A program made the position numbers and the translations under genes. Of a stretch of DNA of 64,000 bases, positions 49,011-60,029 are shown piece by piece. Each line of letters begins with the position of its first letter. Within the stretch, counting starts at the first letter, position 1. The notes below the pieces were generated by a model. That model saw nothing but the letters and a program-made list of their open reading frames with translations. It was not told where the DNA came from and made no database searches. The stretch is from Gentiana macrophylla (lineage: Eukaryota; Streptophyta; Magnoliopsida; Gentianales; Gentianaceae). The stretch covers positions 35,402-99,401 of the forward strand of contig JAOBSW010000761.1 of assembly GCA_026214975.1 (NCBI GenBank), given 5' to 3'.

Positions 49011-49680
49011 ATTTAATACACTCACGATCTTTGGGGACCTTCTACAGTCGAGATCCACTAATGGTTACATATATTATATCCATTTCATTGATGACTACTC
49101 AGAGTTCACCTGGATTTATCCTCTCAAGTTGAAATCTGATGCCCTACAGGCTTTTCTTCACTTTAAGTCCCTTGTAGAAAATCAATTTGGAACTACCATT
49201 AAGACCCTGCAATATGACTGGGGGGAATATAGATCCTTTGAACCAGTTTTAAAACAACTTGGCATCAGTTTTAGACACCCCTGTCCCTATGCTCATGCTC
49301 AAAATGGCAAGGCAGAACGTAAACATAGGCATATTATTGAAATTGGTCTTACCCTATTGGCCCAGTCATCCATGCATCTCAAGTTTTGGTGGGAAAGTTT
49401 TAGACAAGCTGTAGCTATAATCAATACTTTACCTACACCTGCGTTAGCCTGAAATGCCCCTCTTGAAGTTCTCCTAGGAAAATCCCCAAAATATGATATG
49501 CTTAGAGTGTTAGGATGTGCCTGTTATCCCTACTTGAGACCCTACCAAAATCATAAATTTCAGTTCCACACCAAGCAATGTGTGTTCTTGGGAACTAGTC
49601 CACGATCACAAAAGGTATGTTTGCTCAGAACTATACGGTAGGATTTACATCTACAGAGATGTGGTGTTTAATGAGAATCA
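49010..49680 (+). pseudogene. Copia B integrase core
   Basis: DDYSEFTWIYPLK-type wording near 49090, then a 107-residue frame (49129-49452) with QYDWGEYRSF (second catalytic Asp) and AQNGKAERKHRHI (catalytic Glu). A stop at 49450 and a shift follow, then APLEVLLGKSP and VLGCACYPYLRPY near 49500. Frameshift near 49010 breaks the first Asp region. Confidence 0.85.
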
Positions 49681-50084
49681 TTTTCCTTAAAAACTAGTTT
49701 TCCTAATAAGGTGACCACTCGTTTGTTTGTCTCAAATAACACTCAACTCTTAGGTTCTACTATATCTACATCCAATGATCCTAGTCTCTCCATGTCCCTG
49801 GGCGATATCTTGTCTGAGACATCAGAAAGACATCCAGAGAATGCAACTTCACTATGATCCTGAAGCTGCAGCACATCCACAACTTTCATCTACAAGCACA
49901 CCAATACTGATTACATCACTCACCTACCTCAGGTAACACACACACACACAGACACACCTAGGGAACAACTCCTCCATCATCCATCACATCCTCATCTTCA
50001 TCACCGGCTCATTCACCATTACATCTACCAACACCTTCACCTTCTTCCTCACCAACACCACCACCACCTGCTCCTCAACATCAT
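49681..50084 (+). other. Copia B linker between integrase and RT
   Basis: Pro/Ser/Thr-rich low-complexity coding linker with repeated CACCA and CATC words and an (AC)n run near 49937. This is normal between the integrase and RT of Copia elements. Confidence 0.65.
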
Positions 50085-50910
50085 ATGCAAACCAGATCTA
50101 AGAGTGGAATATTCAAAACTAAAACCTTCTCTTTCCTAGCCACACATGATGCACACCACTATCCTCCTGAACCTACCAAAGTGTCTGATGCTTTAGACCA
50201 GGTGGAATGGAGAAATGCAATGCAAGAAGAGTACATGGCTCTCATGAAAAACCAAACCTGGGATCTGGTGCCCCCAAATTCAAACCAGAAATTGGTAGGG
50301 AACAAGTGGATATTCAAACTCAAGCTCAATGCTGATGGAACAGTGCAAAAGCACAAAGCAAGACTTGTAGCCAAAGGGTTTCTTCAAACCCCAAGATTGG
50401 ATTATACAGAAACCTTTAGCCCTGTAGCTAAAGCAAGTACAATCGAGCCATTCTTGCCCCTTGCTATGTCATGCCGGTGGGACATCAATCAAGTTGACAT
50501 CAAGAATGCCTTTCTTAATGGTACATTAAAGGAAGTTGTCTACATGCCCCAACTTTGAGGCTTTATCAATCCTAAAAAACCACATCATGTATGCTGTTTA
50601 AAAAAGGCCTTGTATGGGCTTAAACAAGCCCCAAGAGACCCTGGTTTGAAGAACTGAAACATCAGCTTCTACACTGGGGGTTCTATCAGTCCAAGTCAGC
50701 GTGTCTTTGTTCATCTTCAGAGGGGAACTCGCCTCTCATGTTACGGTCTATGTGGATGACATCCATGTCTTTGGGAATAATTCTCATCTCATTCACAAGT
50801 TCATCCAACTTCTACATAATGAGTTTGCTCTTAAATATTTTGGCCCGATAAGTCATTTCCTAGGGATGCAAGTACAAAGAGATGCCACTTTGGTCTCTAT
50901 CTAAGTCAAC
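50085..50910 (+). pseudogene. Copia B reverse transcriptase
   Basis: The frame 50085-50558 has WRNAMQEEYMALMKNQTWDL, GNKWIFKLKLNADG, HKARLVAKGF and INQVDIKNAFLNGTL (first catalytic Asp). A stop and frameshifts at 50556-50700 hit the LYGLKQAPR segment. The frame 50701-50904 carries the catalytic YVDD (50749-50760) and FLGMQV. Confidence 0.9.
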
Positions 50911-51129
50911 ACGTGTATGCATCTAGAAACTCTACACAAACTTGGAATGCAAAATGCTGAAACAATGTCCTACACCAATTACTCACTGGCGACGACGACG
51001 AGGCGGCGGTCCCTTTATGGACAATCCTACCATATCTGAAGTGCCCTTGGAGCACTTGATGCATGACTTTTACAAGATCGATCTAGCCTTTCTTTGTTAA
51101 CACCCTCGGTCAATACATGCGCGACAACC

Positions 51130-51699
51130 TAGAGTCATTCCTTTGGCGGGGAGTAAAAGGTTGCGAGATATGTTCAGGAACAATAGATTATGCTCTACAC
51201 TTTGTACGGATCGGGGCATACATCATTTGGATACTTTGATCTTGATTGGGCATGTGACAAAGGCGACGGAAGATCGTGGTTGAATCTTGTGTATATCTGT
51301 GTGTTTCTCTTGTGTCTGGAGCTCAAAGAAGCAAGGTGTGGTCTTTAGATCAAGCAGCTGAAATCTGAGTCTGAGATCCACAGCTAACAACTGCGGCCAA
51401 TCTGATGGTGACCTACTTATTATGCGAACTTGGTACTCCTCTTCCCAGAAGCGCAACTATCGGTGTGACAATCTAAGTGCTCGAGGCATTGGCATACAAC
51501 CACTGTGTTCCACAGTCGAACTAAACATGTGGAGATTGATCTACACTTCATCAAAGATAAAATTCTGGAGGGAAAACTTGTTGTCAAGCACATCCCCTCT
51601 GCTGATCAAATAGAAGATTGCCTCACTAAGCCTCTGTCCATCACCAAATTTACTCAATTCAGAGACAAACTTCAAGTGGTCAAGACACCATTTCGTTTG
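51130..51699 (+). pseudogene. Copia B RNase H and C-terminus
   Basis: Heavily damaged until the last frame (51505-51717), which reads TKHVEIDLHFIKDKILEGK and the HIPSADQIEDCLTKPL end of Copia RNase H. The frame runs into the polypurine tract. Confidence 0.82.
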
Positions 51700-51707
51700 A
51701 TGGGGGG
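51700..51707 (+). other. Polypurine tract of Copia B
   Basis: GATGGGGGG directly abuts the TGTTAG start of the 3' LTR, the normal place for plus-strand priming. Confidence 0.85.
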
Positions 51708-51885
51708 TGTTAGATGATAAGGGTAATTCAGTCCTTTAGCATTGTAATAGGTGGCAGAGTGAGGTGGCATATCTACCTAGTAGTAGTAGTACAAAATATA
51801 TTGTAGTTTGTGTAATGTGTGGTGTATAAGATGTGTAATCCTTGACACATTTAATGACAAGAAATCTTTATCCTAAAATCTAAGT
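51708..51885 (+). repeat. 3' LTR of Copia B
   Basis: 178 bp, partner of 10999-11176, followed by the CAATG target duplication (51886-51890). Confidence 0.95.
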
Positions 51886-51985
51886 CAATGTAAGAGGACG
51901 GTCTCAACAAAAAGCAGGAAGGAGAAGGGTGGCATTCACGATACATGGATTCTTCTAAAGCGACTCAAATAGAAATTATTATTCA

Positions 51986-53927
51986 TGTAACATCCGAATT
52001 TTAGTAAAAGGCTAAAATAGTAATTGGGTTTAATCACTACGACCTAATTATTATTTGTTCTTTTTACTTAATTAAAAGAATTTAATTAAGGGATTTTGTT
52101 ATTGAATTAATAGATTTAATTAATAGCTATTTAAGGAAGATAATAGCCAAAATCCACTCTTATTATGTCACATAAATTCAAAAAAAAAAAAAAAAGATGC
52201 AACGGCAATCGAAGGAGAAGCGTATGAAGATGCGAGAGAAAAGAGAGCGTAATCTTCAACCGTGTGACCAATCCGTTCATCTATTCAAGATGCCGCGAGG
52301 AGAGAAAAGTGATCTGCTTGCGAGAGAGCGCAACTTTGGAAAATAACATCTCTCAATTTACGTAAGTTTCGGTTTAGCCATAGTTTTCGGTATTCGTAGA
52401 GTTCGATTCTTGAACAATTCGTATCTTTCAATCCGTAACTCTGTTTTCAGCCATTAGTAGTCAAACGATCGTCTTGGGCGTAGATCATTCTAAAAATAGT
52501 TATGTAGCATTTAATCCAGGTTATCTGCAGTTTTATGGACTTTTTCAGTTTCGGTTTTACGCAAAGAAATAGGATTTTAGGGTTTCTCGTTGATCAAATA
52601 GGTTTTGGGGTTGAGGATCAGCGGTTGTTGAAGTTGCTTGACGTTTGCTTTCCGTTTGCTGGAAATTAAGGTAAGAGGCTCTTCTAATGAGTAATTATAG
52701 TTTTATAACGATAGGTTGAGTTTTGGTGAGTCTTGGTGTTATTTGGTGATAGAATTCATGCTAAGTTGTAATTATTGAGTTGTGATATGTTTTGGTATAT
52801 TTGTGTTGAGTTTTAGATTTCTAATTTTTTTATTCAACAACATTAATTAAACATAAACAAGCTTGATTGAACTTCGATTCGTTCGGTTAAAACACCGAAT
52901 GTACTCTTAAAGGGAGTTGAAGTTCGGATCCGTCGAGAAAGAGCATGAAAAGGCTTGTGCTTTGATGAATTAGCATTCATCAATATGCGTATTTGCTAGG
53001 CCTTGTCCGTGTCTAGTGGTATAGGAAGAGAGTAGTGTATGTGAGGGCTTACTTGAAAACACTTAGGTGACTAGTTAATTCACAATAATAATTACATAAG
53101 TGTAGTAAAAGCTAAAGCGTCACTTATTCTCGGTCGGACAACGATTCAAATCGGCGATGTGATCGTTCATAAAAGGTGGACAACGCTCTGGCGGCTCAAA
53201 AGTGAAGGGTAGTGAAAGAAATCCATCGAGCGTATATGCATACCGGGAGATCCGGGACTACGGTGCTAATCACCGTAGTTGGCAAGTATATCTCGTGGTG
53301 GAATTTTCACCATGCATTGTGTCTTGAGTAATGATGTAACCAAGATAAGCTAAGCTAGAAGCGTTTAGTCATGACATGTCGATGGGCATGGATTGAACCT
53401 AGATTGAGTCGGTCTCATAAAGATTATTAATAATCATAATAATAACATTTCGTTGTATAACTTAGTTATTCATTAGTTTCTCACTTTTACTAAGTACTTT
53501 GTACTTACCTCCTTTGTATTTTCTTTTATATGCATTGTGGGGTGATAAGATGAGCAGGTTGATCAAGTAGATGGCGACTTTTGAAGGCTTTGAAGTCTTG
53601 TGAAGTTTCTAGTTCATTTTACGTAAAGGTTGTACTAGACTAGTTGTATTTATTTTCTTAGACTTATTGTATTTCTACTTTTAAGGCCTCGTATTGTATA
53701 AGTCTTTGGGTTTTTCGTCGTTGTAATTTAACTATTCATCTTTAGTATGGTTAATTTCTATTCTTAGTAGCATTTATGTTTTACCCGAGTCTTTTTAGCT
53801 TCAGTTTGCTTTTATTTGATACTGACGGCGTGAGAACTGCGTATAATATTAGATTTATTTAATGCTTATATGCGCCGAGCGTTTCTCTTTCGGATAATGG
53901 TACCGATATCAGGAGCGGGGCGTTACA
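51986..53927 (+). mobile_element. Solo LTR of a gypsy (chromovirus-like) element
   Basis: 1942 bp bounded by TGTAACATCCG and GGGGCGTTACA, with ATTCA on both sides (51981-51985 and 53928-53932). These termini are typical of Tekay-type chromovirus LTRs. There is no coding sequence, primer site or second LTR, so it is what remains after recombination between two LTRs. An A run lies at about 52179-52194. The strand is assigned from the TG-first reading and is uncertain. Confidence 0.88.
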
Positions 53928-53932
53928 ATTCA

Positions 53933-54607
53933 TCTACTAAATGTTATAAAAGGGGTGAACAACGAAGCTGGTCAAGGTAATCAATATCAAATAGAACCAA
54001 ATCACTTATTGAGATCATGGCGAATCTTTAATTTCTTTTTGCAAGTATAGCATCCGAAAGTAACAATAATAAAAGTATAACATGAAATAACATTGCATAC
54101 CTAATGTGTCTTTGATCAAATAACGGTATTATAAGTTATTTCTTTCTACGTATTATTTCATTACGAAACATGTTTTTACGGGCTGAAATGTCCTTTATTT
54201 ACCGATTGGAATGTCTGTTATTATCTCATTGGCGGTGTCTAACCGACTTCAGCCTTTTCTTAGGGTATGATCTAAAGACGCCCGAGAGTTCAGTGTTATT
54301 TCACGAATCGAGTATTTAACCATGAATCATCTTTTCATCTCCAAATTTCTATTAGCTAACAACACATGTTCAAACATCAACATACATACAATTCCGAGTC
54401 AGATTCACTAATTAGCAACATAGGGCAGTAATAAAGCCTTTAATGTCGTTAACTACTTTCTAACATGTACAGTATTTATTACGCACAGATCCTAAAAGCA
54501 ATGCTTTAAGAGGATGACATTAAAGCATGTCAACTACAAAATGACCAAATATCCGAATTTCACTATTTAATTGCAATTTTTCCCTTAAAAAAATTGCAAT
54601 TCCCTCT

Positions 54608-54638
<31 letters not shown>

Positions 54639-55177
54639 ATTTTAATCTCAAGCTAACCACTTTAAGAATGAGTCAGGATCCTTTCGAATCTTACAAAATC
54701 GCTTTTTTGAATCTGAGTGATCTAAGCATGCAATATCTACACACCTTAATATGAAGGCAACATACAGAGTACTTCTAGTTATCATAGCTAGAAAAGGTCT
54801 ATGTTAATCTGTTAATGGCTTTAACATCGAAGAACTGGATTTGTAGATGTAAGTCTACTTATCCCTCAATAATTGATGGGAACTTTCCTTTTCGGGACCA
54901 ATGCAACAATATGGTCATTTTCTGGTTTGTAAACTCTTGTATTTTTGTCCAAAGAGTAGATAACCGATGAGTGAATTCATTGATCCTCTTTATATATACA
55001 TTTTGCGAGATGAAATAGGAAAAATGGTATTTCATGTAAACTCTTGTATTTTTGATTTTTTTACAGTATTTCATGAGAAATAGAAGTTATTCTGTTACAC
55101 AAAGGCTTTCCTTAATATGGCCCCTATATGTTTAGAAAAATTTCTTTTATACATGAAAATACCCTTTCTGCAAGTCA
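53933..55177. other. Intergenic or intronic DNA before the B3 remnant
   Basis: No supported coding region. It contains an A run at about 54609-54633 next to short TTGCAATT words. If the B3 remnant was once a full gene, upstream exons should lie here, but I could not find a B3 or similar motif. Confidence 0.5.
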
Positions 55178-55194
55178 AATAATCTTCTTTTCAT

Positions 55195-55418
55195 AAAGCA
55201 GTTAAACCCTGCTTAGGAAGGGTCCTTCTTGCCCGATCGCACATGAGTGCGATGAGAGGTTAATCGAGAGACCCAGCTTGCTCGGGAAGAGGCTTCTTTG
55301 TTTTTCGGCTTACCGAAGGGCGGCCCTTTACGGCACTCGAACCCCACACTCGGCTTTCGGTCCAAGCGTGGCATTCACCACCCCAACCGCTTACCAGGCT
55401 AGGCCATATCCAAGGGAT
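55195..55418 (-). mobile_element. tRNA-derived SINE with 17-bp target duplication
   Basis: AATAATCTTCTTTTCAT occurs exactly at 55178-55194 and 55419-55435. On the minus strand the element opens with a tRNA-like head: TAGCCTGGTAAGCGG (A-box-like, near 55400) and GGTTCGAGTGC (B-box-like, near 55340). A hairpin TCGCACTCATGTGCGA follows in the body, and the element ends in a short T run. Length is 224 bp. RNA polymerase III boxes plus a long duplication fit a plant SINE of the Au-like kind; the exact family is not certain. Confidence 0.85.
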
Positions 55419-55448
55419 AATAATCTTCTTTTCATTTCTTTGATGCAG

Positions 55449-55529
55449 GAGGAAGAGGCAATTCCACTTCCAGCTGGTGGCTCCAAAACAAAATGTGAAT
55501 TCCCAGTTTCAAATGACACTAACAAGTAA
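55449..55529 (+). pseudogene. Possible linker exon of the B3-domain locus
   Basis: TTTGATGCAG is a good acceptor before an open stretch reading EEEAIPLPAGGSKTKCEFPV, with CAA-GTAATA as a possible donor. It would be a linker exon, but its phase does not match the next exon. Weak. Confidence 0.3.
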
Positions 55530-55808
55530 TAACTTCTGTGGTTATTTGGTGAGACACTGAACACGTACTTCTAAATCTCTGCAATAAAGTTTTTGCTTGT
55601 TCTTGACGTAAGTCAATTCTAAGATTAAGATTCAACTTTACACATTGGCCCCGTAGAAAGTCGAAGCTGAGATCCCATATAACGAGTATCACGATAGATC
55701 AGATGTTATGTGATGCTAGTAAATGTAAGCCTATAAATTCGTTTTCTTGGTTTTGCTTTCCTTTTAGCATCTAATGATCGTACTACTGATTGTGTTTGTG
55801 ACTGGTAG

Positions 55809-56083
55809 CACATTCCAAAAGCATTTGCTACATCAAATGGCATAAGTCAAGAAGATCAATGGAATTCTTACGGTGCGATGGCAAGCTAAACTTCATGTCT
55901 ATAATGAATACATACAAACCTAACAAAGCTTCCCTCAACCGATTTTGTGTTAGAGGTTCAACTGGATTAATCTTTAAGGAAAATAAGCTCAAAGTTGGAG
56001 ATACGTTCGTATTTGAACTTAATCACTCTTCTGGAAATCCAAAGCATGTTGTGATGGATGTGATGTTTGTGAGAAAGAAGTAA
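55809..56083 (+). pseudogene. B3 DNA-binding domain remnant (REM-like)
   Basis: A GGTAG acceptor is followed by IPKAFATSNGIS, the start of a plant B3 domain. After a one-base frame change near 55850 the frame 55859-56083 gives LRCDGKLNF and then FKENKLKVGDTFVFELNH (residues 39-56), the conserved end of B3. It stops at TAA 56083 right after the domain, as in the last exon of REM genes. The frameshift and the lack of upstream exons point to a pseudogene, though a sequencing indel is possible. B3 proteins bind DNA in the nucleus. Confidence 0.6.
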
Positions 56084-56829
56084 TAATTTCTAATTAAGTC
56101 AAGTGATTTATGATCTTTTGTTGAAAGACATGTACACTATCTGGTTGTTTATGTCAAACGTTTTAGACTGAATGATGCAAATTAGTTCCGATGACTCTGT
56201 TTTCATATCTCAAATTGGTATGCTTTTTATTTCTAATTATTAAAGCCAACTAGTTTTGACTAGATTGAATATTTTTGGCTTGATCAAGAAACATAATGTT
56301 ATTTTTATCAGGAATTACCCATTTATAACTTAGTATTTAATTAGTCGAACACCGTGCTTATCGGTAGTTTAATTAGTTGCAAATTAGTTTATTCAGATTT
56401 TGTAACTCAAAGGATGGATTCAAAGTTCAATTCTGAAGTTCTTGGCATACATAAGTGTAGCAGTTCTGTTGCGTTTGTTCACGAGTATTCTTGCCTTTGT
56501 TTGATAAAAATGAAATCAATATGGTATCAGAGTCTATGTACTAGAAGATAAGGTCAAAGTTGGAGATACATGCATACTTAAACCTCACTACTCTTTAGGG
56601 ATGCAAAGCATGTTGTGATAGATGTAGTGTTATGATAACGATTTCCTAATCCTAGCGATTTTCTGATTTTGCTTGATGGAAAACATGTACTCCATCTAGT
56701 TGTTTAAATTGAATGATAAATATTAATTCCTATGAATGCACTTGCATATCTCAAATTGCTATATATAATTATGTTTTATCTCTTGCCAACATATTTGTCT
56801 CCAAATTTAGTCTAACTAGAGTCCTTTTC
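56084..56829. other. 3' flank of B3 remnant with a degenerate repeat of its end
   Basis: Bases 56548-56770 repeat 55973-56225 in degraded form: AAAGTTGGAGATAC, CATGTTGTGAT, AACATGTAC and CATATCTCAAATTG occur in both in the same order. TATGGTATCAGAGTC at about 56520-56534 resembles a tRNA-Met primer site at the end of a Copia or TRIM LTR, but its partner LTR is not visible. Confidence 0.55.
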
Positions 56830-57345
56830 TGTTATGGCGATGGAGATAACTTGAGATGCAAGAAATAAAGCAGATGCAATCAAACGTAAATAATCAAAGG
56901 AGATACAGAAAACAAGAAGAACACAGATTTAACGTGGAAAACCCCTCTCAAAGTGAGAGAGATAAAAAACCACAGGCGAGAAAGAGATATTTATTATTAT
57001 GCCTTTGAGTTCTGATTTCACACACAGACAATGTAACAACAAATTTGTATTTATAGACACAAATCCACTAAACCTAGCCGTCAGGAATATTTGTCTTATC
57101 TCGCCATAAATTCCCTTACACGTGTTCTCCTTTTAATGACCTTTGTATATTTGTCACATAATGAAATTAATAGATGTGGGACAACTGCTTTGTATTCTGT
57201 ACTCAATGACCTTACACCTTCACGTGAAGCCTCAGTGAGACTCCACTGCGATGCACTGGAATTGAATACACTTCTCAATTTGTCCATCACTTGGTGAGTC
57301 TTGATTGGTTCCACCAAATGTAGAGTTTAAGTCACTTTCTTGACA
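56830..57345 (-). mobile_element. Solo LTR of the Copia C family
   Basis: 516 bp, the reverse complement of the Copia C LTRs (58615-59130, 63330-63855), for example GGTGGAACCAATCAAGACTC and ACACGTG-GGAATTTATGG wording. It begins TGTTATGGCG and ends CTTGACA. Flanks TTTTC and CTTTC match at four of five positions, consistent with an old target duplication. More diverged from the full element than its LTRs are from each other. Confidence 0.85.
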
Positions 57346-57759
57346 CTTTCATTATGATACCCGTAAGAAATAAAAAAATAAAACAACAATATGCAAGTTC
57401 TCATGCCGATTCAAGATTGCAAGGCATTAGCCATTTCCACTACTTCAAATTCTACTAGTATTTCATACAAAAAAATAAAAGAAAATAATAAAGGGATAGC
57501 ATGCATTGAATTTTTGTAGGCAGCGCTGTTTGTAACCCCCTCCCCAGTATAGGCAGGCTGAATATCCATTATGGCAAAGTGGATGTGGTTGTATTGTGAA
57601 CAAAAAGTGACACACATTTATTAATATTTACCACACTTAAAGAAAAAAAATGTGAGAGTGGATGTGTATAGAACCACTTCACCTCCCACACCATGTATCA
57701 CCACAATGTGCTTAATTAAGTTATAGGAAAAAATATATGATATCAAATCTTTTTCACAC

Positions 57760-57929
57760 GAGTAATGATAGAGGCTGACCAAAATTACACAACGGATGCC
57801 ACAAGCGTGATCTCTCACCCTTAATTTTGATGGGTCCACATCACAATCAATTAACACTCATCAAAATCAAGAGTGAAAGATCACGTTGTGTCATCCGTTG
57901 TGTAATTTTAGTAGTGCCTATCATTACTC
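57760..57929. mobile_element. Mutator-like MITE with 10-bp target duplication
   Basis: 170 bp with long inverted arms of about 75 bp. Left GAGTAATGATAG...AAAATTACACAACGGATG pairs with the right end in reverse complement. TTTTTCACAC stands on both sides (57750-57759, 57930-57939). A 9-10 bp duplication and long arms are typical of MULE-derived MITEs. Confidence 0.82.
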
Positions 57930-58364
57930 TTTTTCACACCGTGAAAGACTAAGCCATGATAAGTACTCTATGATATGAGACATCGATAGAAATGTTTTAC
58001 AACCGGTAGAGGCACGATTTCCACGAGATGCAATGGAACCACACAACACAAAGCTAAGGTCATTGGATGAAAGGATGGGTCATTATGGTATTCCTATTAT
58101 TTCAAAAGGCTTTGTAGATGTGTTTTGCGAAATGTATTGTTAATCATGTTAGAAGAACTTGTAATGTTGGTGCGCCATGAGGTTGCGCATTTTAAGCTTG
58201 TTTGATCGGGAGTTTGAGTGATTTCATAACTTTCCCGTATGGTTATCGTCTTTGTGTGATGATAGACAAGCATCGTTGTAACCCAATTCTTCTCATCTCA
58301 AAATTTAATTAGAGTGTGCTGAGTGATTTTTGTGGAAATATCACATATCTACATATCTCTTTGG

Positions 58365-58603
58365 TGGGTGGTTCTTGTGTGATGTTTTCACACGGTGTGG
58401 AGAGACACTTTCATCACACATTTCATTACGGTTTTAAAGCGTGTGGTTTTGATCTATTTGTGTGGTGAGGAATTTTAGATGAAGTGACGGGTGAAAGCGA
58501 TCAAAACTACTACGATTTAAATCTGAGAATAAAGCTGTGTGAGTGCGTATTTAGCCACACGGTGTCTCCACACCGTGTAAAGACACCACCCAAGAATTAC
58601 CCC
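58365..58603. mobile_element. Inverted-repeat (MITE-like) element
   Basis: The left arm near 58370-58408 (GGTTCTTG...CACACGGTGTGGAGAGACAC) pairs with the reverse complement of 58556-58603 (TTCTTGGGTGG...ACACGGTGTGGAGACACC) over about 38 bp. ACACGGTGTG is itself nearly palindromic. The target duplication could not be fixed. Confidence 0.6.
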
Positions 58604-58614
58604 AGGACTATCTT

Positions 58615-59130
58615 TGTCAATAAGGTGACTTAAACTCTGCATGCAGGTGGAACCAATCGAAGACTCAGTTGTGTGATGGGCGGTGAAGTGTATTCAATTA
58701 CGTGCATCGAGTAGGGTGGAGTCTCTTGAGGCTTAGTGAAGGTGACTATCGGCGAGGGTGTGATCTGCAGAGTACTGAATCTGGCGGTCCCACATCGCCA
58801 AGTACATTATGTGTGATTTATCTGAGTGTCATTAAAAGGAGGACACGTGTAAGGTATTTATGGTGCATCAGACAAAGATTCCTTGCGGCTAGGGTTTAGG
58901 GATTTGTGCCTATAAATACAATTGTTGTCTCGTTATCGTCGTGTGTTGAAATCAGTAAATTCGATTGCATAATAAAATATCTCTTTTACGCCCGTGGTTT
59001 TACCTCTCCCCAGGGGTTTTCCACGTTAAATCATGTTCTTCTTGTTTCTGTTTTCTCCTTTTGATTGTTTATGTTTGATTGTACATTTACATTTCTTGCA
59101 TCACGAAGTTATCTCCATCCGTTTATAACA
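58615..59130 (+). repeat. 5' LTR of Copia C
   Basis: 516 bp. It contains a TATA-like CTATAAATAC near 58910 and the conserved ending CCGTTTATAACA. It differs from 63330-63855 by several indels and CG/CTG-type changes. Confidence 0.9.
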
Positions 59131-59159
59131 AGTGGTATCGGAGGCGGAGTTACTGGGGA

Positions 59160-59990
59160 AAACAATGCATGCGATCAAACCGTCTTCACCAAGGCCTTGA
59201 CAAGGTGCTAGGATCTGTGACAAAGTTGTGATCTTTAGAGGAAAGATGTCGCTGATAAGCGTAAAAATCGATAAATTCTGAGGAAGAGCAGTTTTAGTGC
59301 ATGGCAAATCAAGATGCGTGCCTTTGTTGAAGCAAGGGTTTGTGGAATCCTTTATCGACAAACCAAATCTGGTCGCGGCCAGATTATGCGATCACGGAAG
59401 AAAGCACATTCAACCATCATGTTGTGCTTATCGATGATGTTATCATCGAGGTTCTTTGAGGAAGACACATGACCAAGTTGTGGAAAAAGCTTGAAAGCTT
59501 TGTATATGACCAAGTCAGCGACCAACAAGTTGTTGTTGAAGCAGAGAGGTTGTTCGATTTGAAGATGCATGAAGGGAGTCCACGAGGAACATCTTGACCG
59601 AATTTGAACACAATATTGCTTGATTTAAGGAATATTGATGTTAAAATTGAAGATGAAGATCATCCCAATCTGTTGGTGTCATTACCGGCATCATATGAAA
59701 ACTTTATGCGATCTTTCATAGTTGGAAAGGATCTGATAGCTTTAGAGGATGTGAAGTGCCTTACATGCCGGGGAGCTTAGACACAAATTGCTTTGATGCA
59801 GACGATCAATTTCTTTGGGCTAGTAGCTAGCGGCAATAGTGGAAAAGGATATGGGCGAGAAAAAAAGAAGTCGGGGTCCAAGGTCCTAAGTCTACGATGT
59901 CTGTAATTCTGTAAGGAAGCGGGGACATTGGAAGTCAATTGTCAGGAAGAAGAAGCGGCGGGGAAGGCAGTGCAGCGCGGCGGCTTTGGC
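59160..59990 (+). pseudogene. gag of Copia C
   Basis: In shifting frames: a KIDKF-type segment near 59265, an ADYAITEEST-like stretch near 59385, KLWKKLESLYMTKSATNKLL-type wording near 59475, and SLPASYENFM near 59680. A damaged zinc knuckle region lies near 59880-59940. No frame is open for more than about 60 codons. Confidence 0.72.
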
Positions 59991-60029
59991 TCTTGAGCAA
60001 TCGATGAGGATACGGTTACAGTTGCGAGG

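Larger units (their letters stand above)
10999..51885 (+). mobile_element. Copia element B, split by nested insertions
   Basis: The outermost element of the nested block. Its LTRs, 10999-11176 and 51708-51885, are both 178 bp and nearly identical. CAATG flanks the whole unit at 10994-10998 and 51886-51890. A tRNA-Met primer site (TGGTATCAGAGC) follows the 5' LTR, and a G-rich polypurine tract precedes the 3' LTR. With the insertion 12697-48470 removed the element is about 5.1 kb, normal for Copia, and reads gag-protease-integrase-RT-RNase H. The reading frame passes through the healed insertion site (SIIHIGQS wording). LTR ends are TG...GT rather than TG...CA in both copies. Confidence 0.93.
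57346..58614. other. Intergenic DNA between solo LTR and Copia C
   Basis: No supported gene. It holds the two inverted-repeat elements listed separately. A short open stretch near 58010-58130 reads plausibly as protein but matches nothing I recognise. Confidence 0.55.

Noticed and set aside
55278..55529. 83-codon plus-strand protein at the B3 locus
   Set aside because: The first two thirds read through the SINE on the wrong strand; only the last part may be an exon.
56830..57345. Short genes of 68 and 73 codons on opposite strands (57091-57317)
   Set aside because: They fall wholly inside the solo LTR of the Copia C family.
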